Shown piece by piece: positions 1-5,185 of a stretch of 5,185 nt of DNA. The notes under the pieces were generated by a model. That model was given only the letters and a program-made list of their open reading frames with translations, made no database searches and was not told the origin of the DNA. How positions within the stretch are numbered: position 1 is the first letter of the stretch; every line of letters starts with the position of its first letter. The stretch covers positions 1 to 5,185 of the forward strand of contig JASLNQ010000171.1 in assembly GCA_030745955.1 (NCBI GenBank), given 5' to 3'. The DNA is from Dehalococcoidia bacterium (GTDB taxonomy: Bacteria > Chloroflexota > Dehalococcoidia > UBA1151 > UBA1328). A program made the position numbers and the translations under genes.

Positions 1-815
1 TTCGAAGCGTCCGTCCCATGATCCAGTTTGGCCGCTTCCCCCGGCCAGTATCGCCACAGCGGAAGAGGCCTGTCCACCGAGTTGTTAACCTCGTGCATGG
101 TCACATCGGAGGTTTGCCTGAGAAGGAGGCAAACGCCCGGCTTCTGTCGGATGCGGTCACGGATCTGCCCGGAGACCCTGGTGAGCACCTGGCGTTTGAA
201 CTCAAGGTGCCTGACCCATGCCGGATCGGCCCAGTCCTCGCCCGATGGCAGTTCCAGGCCAACCGATTCGCGAAAGGCCTCCTGGCAGTTCACACAGTGG
301 CATGGGCCCCAGAGGCGACGGGAATAGTCGCGCTCGGAAAAATTGAACCAGTTGAAGAAAAACCCGTCGTTATCGTAGTTCTCCATCACTTCGTCAATTA
401 TTTCTAGGCTCTTTTCCTGGTAATAGGGACCCGAGGGACAGGTGCTGTACAGACCGTTGTAGATCTGGTTTTGGCCGTCGGCGGCCACGAAGAACCAGTC
501 CGGGTGCTCTTCGTATACATCCTGGTGGAGCTTCGAGAAGTCGATGCGTGATACGACCCGGACTCCCTGGCGGTGTGCAGCCTCGACCGCGTCGTCGATC
601 AGATCACCGCTTGCCCGGTCCTTTAGCCAGGCGCTGGGGTGTTGAAACGGCAGTTTCGAGGGGTAGAAGGAGACGATCCCGGCAGTGTTCAATAGCCAGG
701 TGTTTGCCCCCATTTCTTTGATTTCAGCAACATGCCTCTCGACGTCGAGACCGGCATCGATCTCACGTATGTTTGTCTGGAAGACTCGGAACGGAGATTC
801 CCACCAGTTGGCCAT
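1..815 (-). CDS. Putative glycoside hydrolase, GHL6-like (hypothetical glycosyl hydrolase 6) N-terminal part; truncated by window edge
   Basis: Read from the reverse strand, an open frame runs from an ATG at 815..813 to the window edge without a stop, giving 271 codons of N-terminal protein. The protein begins MANWWESPFRVFQTNIREID. It resembles the GHL6-type TIM-barrel family seen beside enolase-superfamily genes in environmental bacteria. Visible landmarks are ANTWLLNTAGIVSFYPS (about residues 37-53), RIDFSKLHQDVYEEHPDWFF (90-109), YSTCPSGPYY (123-132), DGFFFNWFNFS (150-160) and a Cys cluster CHCVNC (172-177). There is no signal peptide or membrane segment, so it is probably cytoplasmic. Family members, as I recall them, run to roughly 600-700 residues with a C-terminal amidotransferase-like or trimerisation domain, so more than half the gene should lie to the left. 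The gene follows the dehydratase at 882..2009 by 66 nt on the same strand, suggesting co-transcription. Catalytic residues and substrate cannot be assigned. The family call rests on recalled motifs, not a search. Confidence 0.8.
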   Translation of the reverse strand, partial: MANWWESPFRVFQTNIREIDAGLDVERHVAEIKEMGANTWLLNTAGIVSFYPSKLPFQHPSAWLKDRASGDLIDDAVEAAHRQGVRVVSRIDFSKLHQDVYEEHPDWFFVAADGQNQIYNGLYSTCPSGPYYQEKSLEIIDEVMENYDNDGFFFNWFNFSERDYSRRLWGPCHCVNCQEAFRESVGLELPSGEDWADPAWVRHLEFKRQVLTRVSGQIRDRIRQKPGVCLLLRQTSDVTMHEVNNSVDRPLPLWRYWPGEAAKLDHGTDAS

Positions 816-822
816 CGAAACA

Positions 823-828
823 CCTTCC
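823..828 (-). promoter_or_regulatory. Ribosome binding site GGAAGG deciding the start of the GHL6-like gene
   Basis: On the minus strand GGAAGG lies 7 nt before the ATG at 815. An in-frame ATG 15 nt further upstream (830..828) overlaps this site and would add MEGVS, but it has no convincing Shine-Dalgarno of its own. The 815 start is therefore preferred. It also places the conserved-looking NWW..PFR motif at the very N-terminus. Confidence 0.6.
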
Positions 829-853
829 ATTTCTCATCAAGTACGTCGTGCTG

Positions 854-879
854 CCGGGACGGAGCGATAATCCGCCCGG
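854..879 (-). other. Stem-loop between the dehydratase and GHL6-like genes
   Basis: Plus-strand bases 854-858 (CCGGG) and 860-863 (CGGA) pair with 871-874 (TCCG) and 875-879 (CCCGG). This gives a 9-bp GC-rich stem with one bulged base (859) and a 7-nt loop. It begins 3 nt after the dehydratase stop codon. No T-run follows on the minus strand, so it is a poor intrinsic terminator. It more likely protects or processes the mRNA between two co-transcribed genes, or partially attenuates readthrough. Folding was done by eye. Confidence 0.4.
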
Positions 880-881
880 GA

Positions 882-2009
882 CTACGCCATTTTCGTGCCG
901 AAGCGGTCGAGATAGTCGGGGTCGAACTCTACCCCGAAACCCGGCGATTCGGGCAGGATCACAGTGTTGCCCTTCACCTCGGCCCGGTCGATGTAGCCAT
1001 GGTCCCAGAGCGGGTGGCGTTCCTCGTCGGGATGTACTTCCAGCAGCGATGGATTTGGCACCGCGGCCATCAGGTGCCCGTGAACCTGGGGCTCGCAGTG
1101 GGGGGCCATGAGGGCGTTGTCGATTTCCGACATTGCAGCCACCCTGAGCCATTCTGTAACGCCCCCGGCGACCGTGGCGTCGAACGACATGTACTTGACA
1201 TGCCCGTCGACGAGGAGGTCCCGGCACTCAAAGCGCGTGTGCTCGCTCTCACCGGCGTGCAACGGAATCGACACGGTTTCGGCAACTTGCCCCAGTCCCT
1301 TGTAGCGGTCGTACCAACGGACGGGTTCCTCGTACCAGTAAAGACCGTCGTCTTCGAAGTGTTTTCCCGCGTGGATCGCATCATCGACGGTATAGCCGAG
1401 GTTGGCATCGGCCATCATCTCGATCCCCTCCCCTAGGGCGTTACGGAACACGTGGACCCGTTCAATGTCCTCTTCAACGGACCGACCGATCTTCATTTTG
1501 ACCGCAGTCAAACCCAGGCGAGCTGCGAAAGAGGCGAGGCGGTCTGCCTGTTCATTGATTGACATGTCGTCGAAGAAATACCCGAGCGTCGAATAGAAAG
1601 GCTGGGGTCGGTTCTCGCCTCCCAGCAATCGGTAGACCGGCATGTCTGCCGCTTTGCCCTTGAGGTCCCACAGGGCGATGTCGACCGCCGCGATCGCATT
1701 GAGTATCTCGTCTCGTGACCAGCCCTGGATGCGGCTCGTACCATCCCAGGTCAGGCTGAACATCCGCTCCCACAGGCGCTCGGTCTCAAGCGGATCTGAA
1801 CCAACAAGGAATGGTTTGAACCCGTCGAGAATAACGCGGGCGGTCCGGCCCGGGGTCCCGGTTTTCGCCTCTCCTACGCCCACCAAACCTTCGTCCGTCT
1901 CAACCCACGCAACTGCTTCGCGAACGTGCGTAATGGGACTGTGCGAAGTCCAAAACGGTCCGCTCAATTCCTGCTCGATGACCGTCACGTACACATCGGT
2001 GATCCGCAT
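882..2009 (-). CDS. Mandelate racemase-subgroup enolase-superfamily enzyme, probable acid-sugar dehydratase
   Basis: This gene encodes 375 residues in the usual two-part fold, an N-terminal capping domain (about 1-125) followed by a TIM barrel. The full acid/base set of the mandelate racemase (MR) subgroup is visible. It has a KxK motif (VKMKIG, K171 and K173), Mg2+ ligands D201 (MADAN), E227 (YEEP) and E254 (HAGES), a His-Asp dyad D277 (SFDAT) and H304 (APHCEP), and E324 (LLEVHP). Known members with this layout abstract a proton alpha to a carboxylate, usually dehydrating aldonic or aldaric acids (galactonate, gluconate, galactarate types) to 2-keto-3-deoxy acids in the cytoplasm. Substrate specificity cannot be read from motifs. 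The start at 2009 is chosen because GGAGG precedes it by 8 nt and the protein then opens MRITDV, typical for the family. An in-frame ATG at 2024 would give 380 residues. It appears to be the first gene of a leftward unit with the GHL6-like gene. It is only distantly related to the two rightward paralogues. Confidence 0.93.
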   Translation of the reverse strand: MRITDVYVTVIEQELSGPFWTSHSPITHVREAVAWVETDEGLVGVGEAKTGTPGRTARVILDGFKPFLVGSDPLETERLWERMFSLTWDGTSRIQGWSRDEILNAIAAVDIALWDLKGKAADMPVYRLLGGENRPQPFYSTLGYFFDDMSINEQADRLASFAARLGLTAVKMKIGRSVEEDIERVHVFRNALGEGIEMMADANLGYTVDDAIHAGKHFEDDGLYWYEEPVRWYDRYKGLGQVAETVSIPLHAGESEHTRFECRDLLVDGHVKYMSFDATVAGGVTEWLRVAAMSEIDNALMAPHCEPQVHGHLMAAVPNPSLLEVHPDEERHPLWDHGYIDRAEVKGNTVILPESPGFGVEFDPDYLDRFGTKMA

Positions 2010-2017
2010 CTCTCGAA

Positions 2018-2022
2018 CCTCC
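2018..2022 (-). promoter_or_regulatory. Ribosome binding site GGAGG deciding the dehydratase start
   Basis: GGAGG on the minus strand lies 8 nt before the ATG at 2009..2007. The longer reading from the ATG at 2024..2022 would translate through this site and has only GGTCGGAAAA upstream, so the shorter start is preferred. As in the neighbouring GHL6-like gene, the alternative ATG is 15 nt upstream and overlaps the Shine-Dalgarno. Confidence 0.6.
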
Positions 2023-2056
2023 ATTTTTCCGACCAGTCCCCGGGCGTCGGATGTTA

Positions 2057-2074
2057 GCCCCTAAATTCCGGGGC
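2057..2074. repeat. Short inverted repeat in the divergent region (GCCCC/GGGGC arms)
   Basis: Five-bp arms GCCCC (2057-2061) and GGGGC (2070-2074) flank TAAATTCC, whose central AATT is also self-complementary. It lies about 50 bp upstream of the leftward dehydratase start. It could be a second operator or a leader hairpin of that transcript. It is short enough that chance cannot be excluded in GC-rich DNA. Confidence 0.3.
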
Positions 2075-2113
2075 GGCAATGGTTTCGGAAGATGTCGAAT
2101 GTGGGATGCACGT

Positions 2114-2151
2114 AATCGGGTACATAATGTGCCGATCTGTCTGAATCCGGT
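2114..2151 (+). promoter_or_regulatory. Conserved 38-bp regulatory block, copy 1, with 15-bp operator-like dyad
   Basis: This block starts AATCGGGTACAT and ends GAATCCGGT. It is matched at 37 of 38 positions by the block at 3791-3828. Inside it, GGTACAT-A-ATGTGCC (2119-2133) is a dyad with 6 of 7 arm positions complementary, as expected of the binding site of a dimeric repressor or activator. The block ends 51 nt before the paralogue start at 2203. A further shared CGGACGG follows at the same offset in both copies (2162-2168 and 3839-3845). Because it lies between divergent genes, it could control both directions. The cognate regulator family cannot be named from the site alone. Confidence 0.6.
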
Positions 2152-2202
2152 CGAATGGGCGCGGACGGTGCTTAAAAATCAACAGAAGCGAATGGGGCAA
2201 TC

Positions 2203-3393
2203 ATGACGAATGACGTCAAGATAACGCGCATCGAGGTCCATGAGTTCGAGTATGAACTGAAGGACCGCGGTGGCGACTACAACGGTTTCTTTCTTATCTG
2301 GGAGCCCGGAAACACGATCACGAGAAAAAGCGGGGCGATAAAGATATTCACCGATGCTGGCGTTGTCGGCGAATATGCGGGGGGGTCGGCAGCACAGGTC
2401 GGGGCATACGCCAACTACCTGCTGGGCAAGAACCCGCTCGACCGGGAGTTGCTCTTCAACGACGTCAAGCGATCGCTGCGTCACACAAACAATGCGGCCT
2501 GGGGAGCAGTGGACATTGCACTGTGGGACATCGCCGGGAAGCTCGCCGACCTTCCCATCTACCGGATGCTGGGAGGATACCGGCGCGACCTGCCGTGCTA
2601 CGCGAGCACCGACCATGGCGACAGCCTGCCCGGCGGCCTGAACAGCCCAGAGGCCTACGCCGATTTCGCTGAGCAATGCGGGGAGATGGGTTACAACGCG
2701 TTCAAGCTACACGTCTGGGGCTACGATCATGCGGACACCCACGGTGCCAAAGGTGGCACAGTAAAGCGTGATGTCGACACGATGCACGCCGTCGGACAGC
2801 GCGTTGGTGACAGGATGGACCTGATGCTCGACGGTTCGTGCGCATACCGGACTTTCCACGACGCTTTGACCGTAGGGAAGGCACTCGACGATGAAGGCTT
2901 CATGTGGTACGAAGACCCGTATTCGGACGGCGGTATTTCCGCGCAGGGGCATGCCAAGCTAAGGCAGCTCCTGAAGACTCCCCTGCTGATGACCGAGATG
3001 GTCCGCGGGCTTGAGCCGAAGGTCGATTTCATCGTGTCCGGCGGAACCGATTTCGTCAGGGCCGACCTCGGGTTCGATGGCGGCATCACCGGCGTGATGA
3101 AGATCGCCCACGTAGCCGAAGGATTTGGCCTGGACGTGGAAATCCATGGTAACGGTCCACCCCACAGGCACTGCATGGCGGCTATCCGCAACACTAACTA
3201 CTACGAGATGGGCCTTCTCCATCCCAAGATCCCGCCAATGCGACCGCCGGTGTATGCGGACGGCTATGTGGATGCCATCGATGCGATCGACTCGAACGGA
3301 TGCGTGCAAGTCCCCGATGGTCCCGGACTCGGGGTTGTCTACGATTGGGACTACATGAAGAAGAATGAAACCGGTGTCGCGGTTTGGGAGTAA
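2203..3393 (+). CDS. Enolase-superfamily (mandelate racemase/muconate lactonizing-like) enzyme, paralogue A
   Basis: This gene encodes 396 residues. A capping domain (about 1-125) contains the stretch GGDYNGFFLIWEPGNTITRK, and a TIM barrel follows. Metal ligands are D210 (LMLDGS), E237 (YEDP) and E265 (MTEMVRG). The likely His-Asp dyad is H315 (EIHGNG) with D288 (RADLG), and the late-strand glutamate is E335 (NYYEMGLLHP). The lysine motif reads FKLHVWG, K168-x-H170, instead of the KxK of standard MR-subgroup enzymes. The fold and ligands support abstraction of a proton next to a carboxylate, most likely by a sugar-acid dehydratase or epimerase in the cytoplasm. The substrate is unknown, and I recall this subfamily only as uncharacterised. 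The start is fixed by the identical length of paralogue B. Its ribosome site is weak, GGGG at 2194-2197, 5 nt upstream. The gene is divergent from the 882..2009 dehydratase and preceded by regulatory block copy 1. Confidence 0.93.
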   Translation: MTNDVKITRIEVHEFEYELKDRGGDYNGFFLIWEPGNTITRKSGAIKIFTDAGVVGEYAGGSAAQVGAYANYLLGKNPLDRELLFNDVKRSLRHTNNAAWGAVDIALWDIAGKLADLPIYRMLGGYRRDLPCYASTDHGDSLPGGLNSPEAYADFAEQCGEMGYNAFKLHVWGYDHADTHGAKGGTVKRDVDTMHAVGQRVGDRMDLMLDGSCAYRTFHDALTVGKALDDEGFMWYEDPYSDGGISAQGHAKLRQLLKTPLLMTEMVRGLEPKVDFIVSGGTDFVRADLGFDGGITGVMKIAHVAEGFGLDVEIHGNGPPHRHCMAAIRNTNYYEMGLLHPKIPPMRPPVYADGYVDAIDAIDSNGCVQVPDGPGLGVVYDWDYMKKNETGVAVWE

Positions 3394-3447
3394 CTTCCCG
3401 GTGTTTGCCGTGCGTTGGCTCGACACACCTTAGTCACCCCTGAAACG

Positions 3448-3469
3448 ACCGTGCTGATTGCTGCACGGT
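3448..3469 (+). repeat. Inverted repeat 55 nt after paralogue A
   Basis: Arms ACCGTGC (3448-3454) and GCACGGT (3463-3469) form a perfect 7-bp stem with an 8-nt loop. It could stabilise the 3' end of the paralogue A transcript or act as a weak terminator. No T-run follows. Confidence 0.35.
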
Positions 3470-3551
3470 GAGTTCGTCGGGTCGGATTCGTTCACGCGGA
3501 ACCGCCGGCCGGGCGACTCCACCCGTGGCTGAATTGCACCGGCGGCAAATT

Positions 3552-3583
3552 CAATCCCCGCCGCAAAAATGCGGCGGGGATTG
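3552..3583. terminator. Perfect 14-bp hairpin, probable terminator or 3'-end structure for paralogue A
   Basis: CAATCCCCGCCGCA (3552-3565) and TGCGGCGGGGATTG (3570-3583) are exact reverse complements around an AAAA loop. This is by far the strongest stem in the window. It begins 158 nt after the paralogue A stop and lies about 300 nt before paralogue B. There is no T-run on either side, so classical intrinsic termination is not clearly supported. It may instead stop exonucleases or be part of a dispersed repeat. Its position fits paralogue B having its own regulatory block. Confidence 0.5.
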
Positions 3584-3790
3584 CGCGGGTCGAATGAACT
3601 CAAACGAACGTGACCTGGCGATCCCGATCTTCATTTCGACCACGACCAACTTCAGCGGGCCGTGAACGAGAATCCCCGACCCGTGTCACAGCTATCACCT
3701 TCCCGACGCCGACCAGATCCTGGCGTGGGAGGTCAGGCCGATATCGTCAGTTGCAGCGGTTTTGCACGATCTCGTAATCGTGGTGTCCGA

Positions 3791-3828
3791 AATCGGGTAC
3801 ATAATGTGCCGATCTGTCCGAATCCGGT
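3791..3828 (+). promoter_or_regulatory. Conserved 38-bp regulatory block, copy 2
   Basis: This block is identical to 2114-2151 except for one T-to-C change (position 29 of the block). The 15-bp dyad GGTACAT-A-ATGTGCC is intact at 3796-3810. It ends 54 nt before the paralogue B start, against 51 nt for copy 1. Flanking leader sequence is only partly alignable, so the block stands out as selectively retained. It implies that paralogue B is separately transcribed under the same control as paralogue A. Confidence 0.6.
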
Positions 3829-3872
3829 TACACCGGTCCGGACGGGAATTAGCAGATTCATTTGTGGTGATT

Positions 3873-3876
3873 GGAG
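3873..3876 (+). promoter_or_regulatory. Ribosome binding site GGAG deciding the paralogue B start
   Basis: GGAG lies 6 nt before the ATG at 3883. The longer reading from TTG at 3871 would run through this site and add four residues absent from paralogue A. Starting at 3883 gives exactly 396 residues, equal to paralogue A. Confidence 0.6.
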
Positions 3877-3882
3877 TCACAC

Positions 3883-5073
3883 ATGGCGAGGGACATCAAA
3901 ATAACGCGTATCGAAGTCCACGAGTTCGAGTATGAACTGAAAGATCGCGGCGGCGACTACAACGGTTTCTTCCTGATCTGGGAACCCGGCAACACGATCA
4001 CGAGAAAAACCGGTGCGGTCAAGGTGTTCACCGACGCCGGTGTCGTGGGTGAATATGTCGGGGCATCGGCGGCACAGGTCGGGGCCTATGCCAGTTACCT
4101 GCTGGGCAAGAACCCCCTCGACCGCGAGTTGCTCTTCAACGATGTCAAGCGATCGCTGCGGTGGACGTACAACGCTACCTGGGGCGCGGTCGACATCGCG
4201 CTGTGGGACATTGCCGGGAAGCTCGTGGACCTTCCCATTTACCAGATGCTGGGAGGATACCGGCGCGATCTGCCGTGCTACGCGAGCACCGACCACGGCG
4301 ACAGCCTGCCCGGTGGCCTGAACAGCCCCGAGGCCTACGCCGATTTCGCCGAGCAATGCAATGAGCTGGGTTACAACGCCTTCAAGCTGCACGTCTGGGG
4401 TTACGACCATTCAGACACCCACGGCGCCAAGGGCGGCACGGTTCAGCGGGATGTCGATACGATGCACGCCGTCGGGCAACGGGTCGGCTCCAAGATGGAC
4501 CTCATGCTCGACGGTTCCTGCGCCTACCGGACGTTCCACGATGCACTGACCGTTGGGAGAGCACTCGATGAAGAAGGGTTCATGTGGTACGAAGACCCCT
4601 ACTCGGACGGCGGTGTTTCGGCCCAGGGCCACGCCAAGCTCAGGCAGCTCCTGAAAACCCCGCTGTTAATGACTGAGATGGTGCGTGGGCTTGAGCCGAA
4701 AGTGGATTTCATCGTGTCTGGTGGGACCGATTTCGTCAGGGCCGACCTCGGGTACGACGGCGGTATTACCGGTGTGATGAAGATCGCGCGGATCGCCGAA
4801 GGGTTTGGCCTGGACGTGGAACTCCATGGCAACGGTCCGGCCCACCGGCAGTGTATGGCGGCTATCCGCAATTCGAACTATTACGAGATGGGTCTTCTAC
4901 ATCCCAAAATCGGCACGATGCGGCCACCAGTGTACGCAGACGGATATCGGGATGGCCTTGATGCGATCGACTCGAACGGGTGTGTACAGGTTCCTGAGGG
5001 TCCTGGACTGGGAGTGACGTACGACTGGGAGTTCATACGTGAGCGGGAAACCGGTGTCGCAGTTTGGGAGTAG
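3883..5073 (+). CDS. Enolase-superfamily (mandelate racemase/muconate lactonizing-like) enzyme, paralogue B
   Basis: This gene encodes 396 residues that align without gaps to paralogue A, with 43 substitutions (about 89% identity, counted by hand). All presumed catalytic positions are unchanged: K168-x-H170, D210, E237, E265, D288, H315 and E335. Differences cluster in the capping domain (A59V, G61A, N71S, H94W, N96Y, A99T), in residues 343-360, and near the C-terminus (376-388). The first two groups could lie near the active-site entrance in this fold and might alter substrate choice, which is inference. At DNA level about 191 of 1191 positions differ, many of them synonymous, which suggests an established duplication under purifying selection and not a recent copy. 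It is likely cytoplasmic with the same chemistry as A on the same or a related sugar acid. It is preceded by its own regulatory block and separated from A by a strong hairpin. Confidence 0.93.
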   Translation: MARDIKITRIEVHEFEYELKDRGGDYNGFFLIWEPGNTITRKTGAVKVFTDAGVVGEYVGASAAQVGAYASYLLGKNPLDRELLFNDVKRSLRWTYNATWGAVDIALWDIAGKLVDLPIYQMLGGYRRDLPCYASTDHGDSLPGGLNSPEAYADFAEQCNELGYNAFKLHVWGYDHSDTHGAKGGTVQRDVDTMHAVGQRVGSKMDLMLDGSCAYRTFHDALTVGRALDEEGFMWYEDPYSDGGVSAQGHAKLRQLLKTPLLMTEMVRGLEPKVDFIVSGGTDFVRADLGYDGGITGVMKIARIAEGFGLDVELHGNGPAHRQCMAAIRNSNYYEMGLLHPKIGTMRPPVYADGYRDGLDAIDSNGCVQVPEGPGLGVTYDWEFIRERETGVAVWE

Positions 5074-5185
5074 CTCCGCTCAATTGCGGTGCACTGACAC
5101 GAAACCCGGTGGTTGCACCTGTTGCGACAGTTCCGTTGTTTTCGAGGCAAATCTCTCGGTTTTCGTTCGTAATCCGGAACCCTTG
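5074..5185. other. Non-coding tail after paralogue B
   Basis: I see no gene in these 112 bases. Weak inverted repeats are present: CCGC/GCGG at 5076-5089, and GGTGCA (5088-5093) with TGCACC (5114-5119). Neither is strong enough to call a terminator. The strong hairpin found after paralogue A has no equivalent here, and no third copy of the regulatory block appears before the window ends. Confidence 0.5.

Larger units (their letters stand above)
2010..2202. promoter_or_regulatory. Divergent intergenic region with presumed promoters for both directions
   Basis: This 193-bp gap separates the leftward dehydratase/GHL6 pair from the first rightward paralogue, so both units must start here. It holds the 38-bp conserved block at 2114-2151, and a second dyad, GCCCC-8 nt-GGGGC, at 2057-2074 on the side nearer the leftward gene. 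AT-rich cores within the block (CATAAT at 2123-2128 on plus, CATTAT on minus) could serve as -10 hexamers. I found no convincing -35 partner on either strand, so no transcription start is claimed. Confidence 0.55.
3394..3882. other. 489-bp intergenic spacer between the two paralogues
   Basis: I see no convincing gene here. The short open frames at 3468..3665 and 3662..3904 have no recognisable protein features; the first crosses a strong hairpin and the second crosses the regulatory block. The spacer contains an inverted repeat at 3448-3469, a strong hairpin at 3552-3583, and the 38-bp regulatory block copy 2. From about 3753 onward it aligns with the leader of paralogue A, ungapped through 3845 apart from substitutions and with a 3-bp length difference nearer the start codon. 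Bases 3394-3752 have no counterpart elsewhere in the window and I could not identify a gene remnant in them. Confidence 0.6.
2076..5073 (+). repeat. Tandem duplication of gene plus leader (paralogues A and B)
   Basis: Unit 1 covers about 2076-3393 and unit 2 about 3753-5073. The coding parts are offset by exactly 1680 bp and the upstream blocks by 1677 bp, because of a 3-bp length difference in the leader. Similarity covers the whole gene and roughly 125 bp upstream, and fades in the unique spacer 3394-3752. No insertion-sequence ends or target duplications are visible, so the origin is probably ordinary tandem duplication with later divergence. Confidence 0.75.

Noticed and set aside
18..407. 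A 129-codon plus-strand open frame near the left edge
   Set aside because: It is antisense to the GHL6-like reading frame, which gives coherent family motifs across the same bases.
732..1436. A 234-codon plus-strand open frame opposite the dehydratase
   Set aside because: It is the antisense shadow of a gene with intact catalytic motifs, has no recognisable domain, and lies in GC-rich DNA where antisense frames stay open by codon bias.
2100..2128. A full sigma-70 promoter using CATAAT (2123-2128) as the -10
   Set aside because: The -35 position at normal spacing (around 2100-2105, and around 3777-3782 in copy 2) does not resemble TTGACA, so only the conserved block is claimed.
2192..2206. 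A four-codon upstream frame (ATG GGG CAA TCA TGA) overlapping the paralogue A start, as a possible translational coupler
   Set aside because: It is not conserved in the leader of paralogue B and is easily produced by chance.
2179..2676. A 165-codon minus-strand open frame over the start of paralogue A, with a similar 177-codon frame at 3877-4410 over paralogue B
   Set aside because: The two antisense frames resemble each other only because the sense genes are duplicates. Neither shows a domain.
3394..3752. Possible degraded gene or insertion-sequence remnant in the unique spacer
   Set aside because: I found no protein similarity, terminal inverted repeats or target-site duplication by eye.
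3468..3904. Two short plus-strand frames in the spacer (3468..3665 and 3662..3904)
   Set aside because: Arg/Pro/Ser-rich translations with no motif; one passes through the 14-bp hairpin and the other through the 38-bp regulatory block.
1..5185. Defence system, CRISPR array, phage or transposon content
   Set aside because: All four coding regions are metabolic enzyme families and the only repeats are the gene duplication, the regulatory block and short hairpins.

Overview
The window is a bacterial catabolic-type locus with four protein genes, three of them enolase-superfamily enzymes. By eye it is moderately GC-rich, with tidy Shine-Dalgarno sites. Nothing in it fixes the taxon. Large sets of mandelate-racemase-like enolase paralogues beside GHL6-type hydrolases suggest an uncultured marine or sponge-associated lineage; SAR202-type Chloroflexota and Poribacteria are known for enolase-superfamily expansions. 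This is a weak inference from gene content.

Layout. Bases 1-2009 are a leftward (minus-strand) pair. An enolase-superfamily sugar-acid dehydratase candidate (882..2009) is followed after 66 nt by a putative glycoside hydrolase of the GHL6 type (from 815, running off the left edge). The GHL6 gene is absent from simple complete-ORF lists because its stop lies outside the window. A divergent intergenic region (2010-2202) separates this pair from two rightward genes, 2203..3393 and 3883..5073. These two encode 396-residue enolase-superfamily paralogues, about 89% identical in protein and about 84% identical in DNA by hand count, with no gaps. They are offset by exactly 1680 bp.

The most interesting signal is non-coding. 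A 38-bp block lies 51 nt before the first paralogue and 54 nt before the second and matches at 37 of 38 positions. It is therefore better conserved than the coding DNA it precedes. It contains a 15-bp near-perfect dyad (GGTACAT-A-ATGTGCC), which looks like an operator. The first copy also sits between the divergent gene pairs, so one regulator could control the whole cluster. The 489-bp spacer between the paralogues holds a perfect 14-bp-stem hairpin, consistent with the second paralogue being transcribed from its own copy of the regulatory block.

How the genes may work together (inference): the GHL6 protein would release or process a glycan or glycoside, and the enolase-superfamily enzymes would dehydrate or epimerise the acid sugars derived from it. 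No transporter, aldolase, dehydrogenase or regulator is visible, so substrate and pathway cannot be fixed. I see no mobile element, CRISPR array, RNA gene or defence system.
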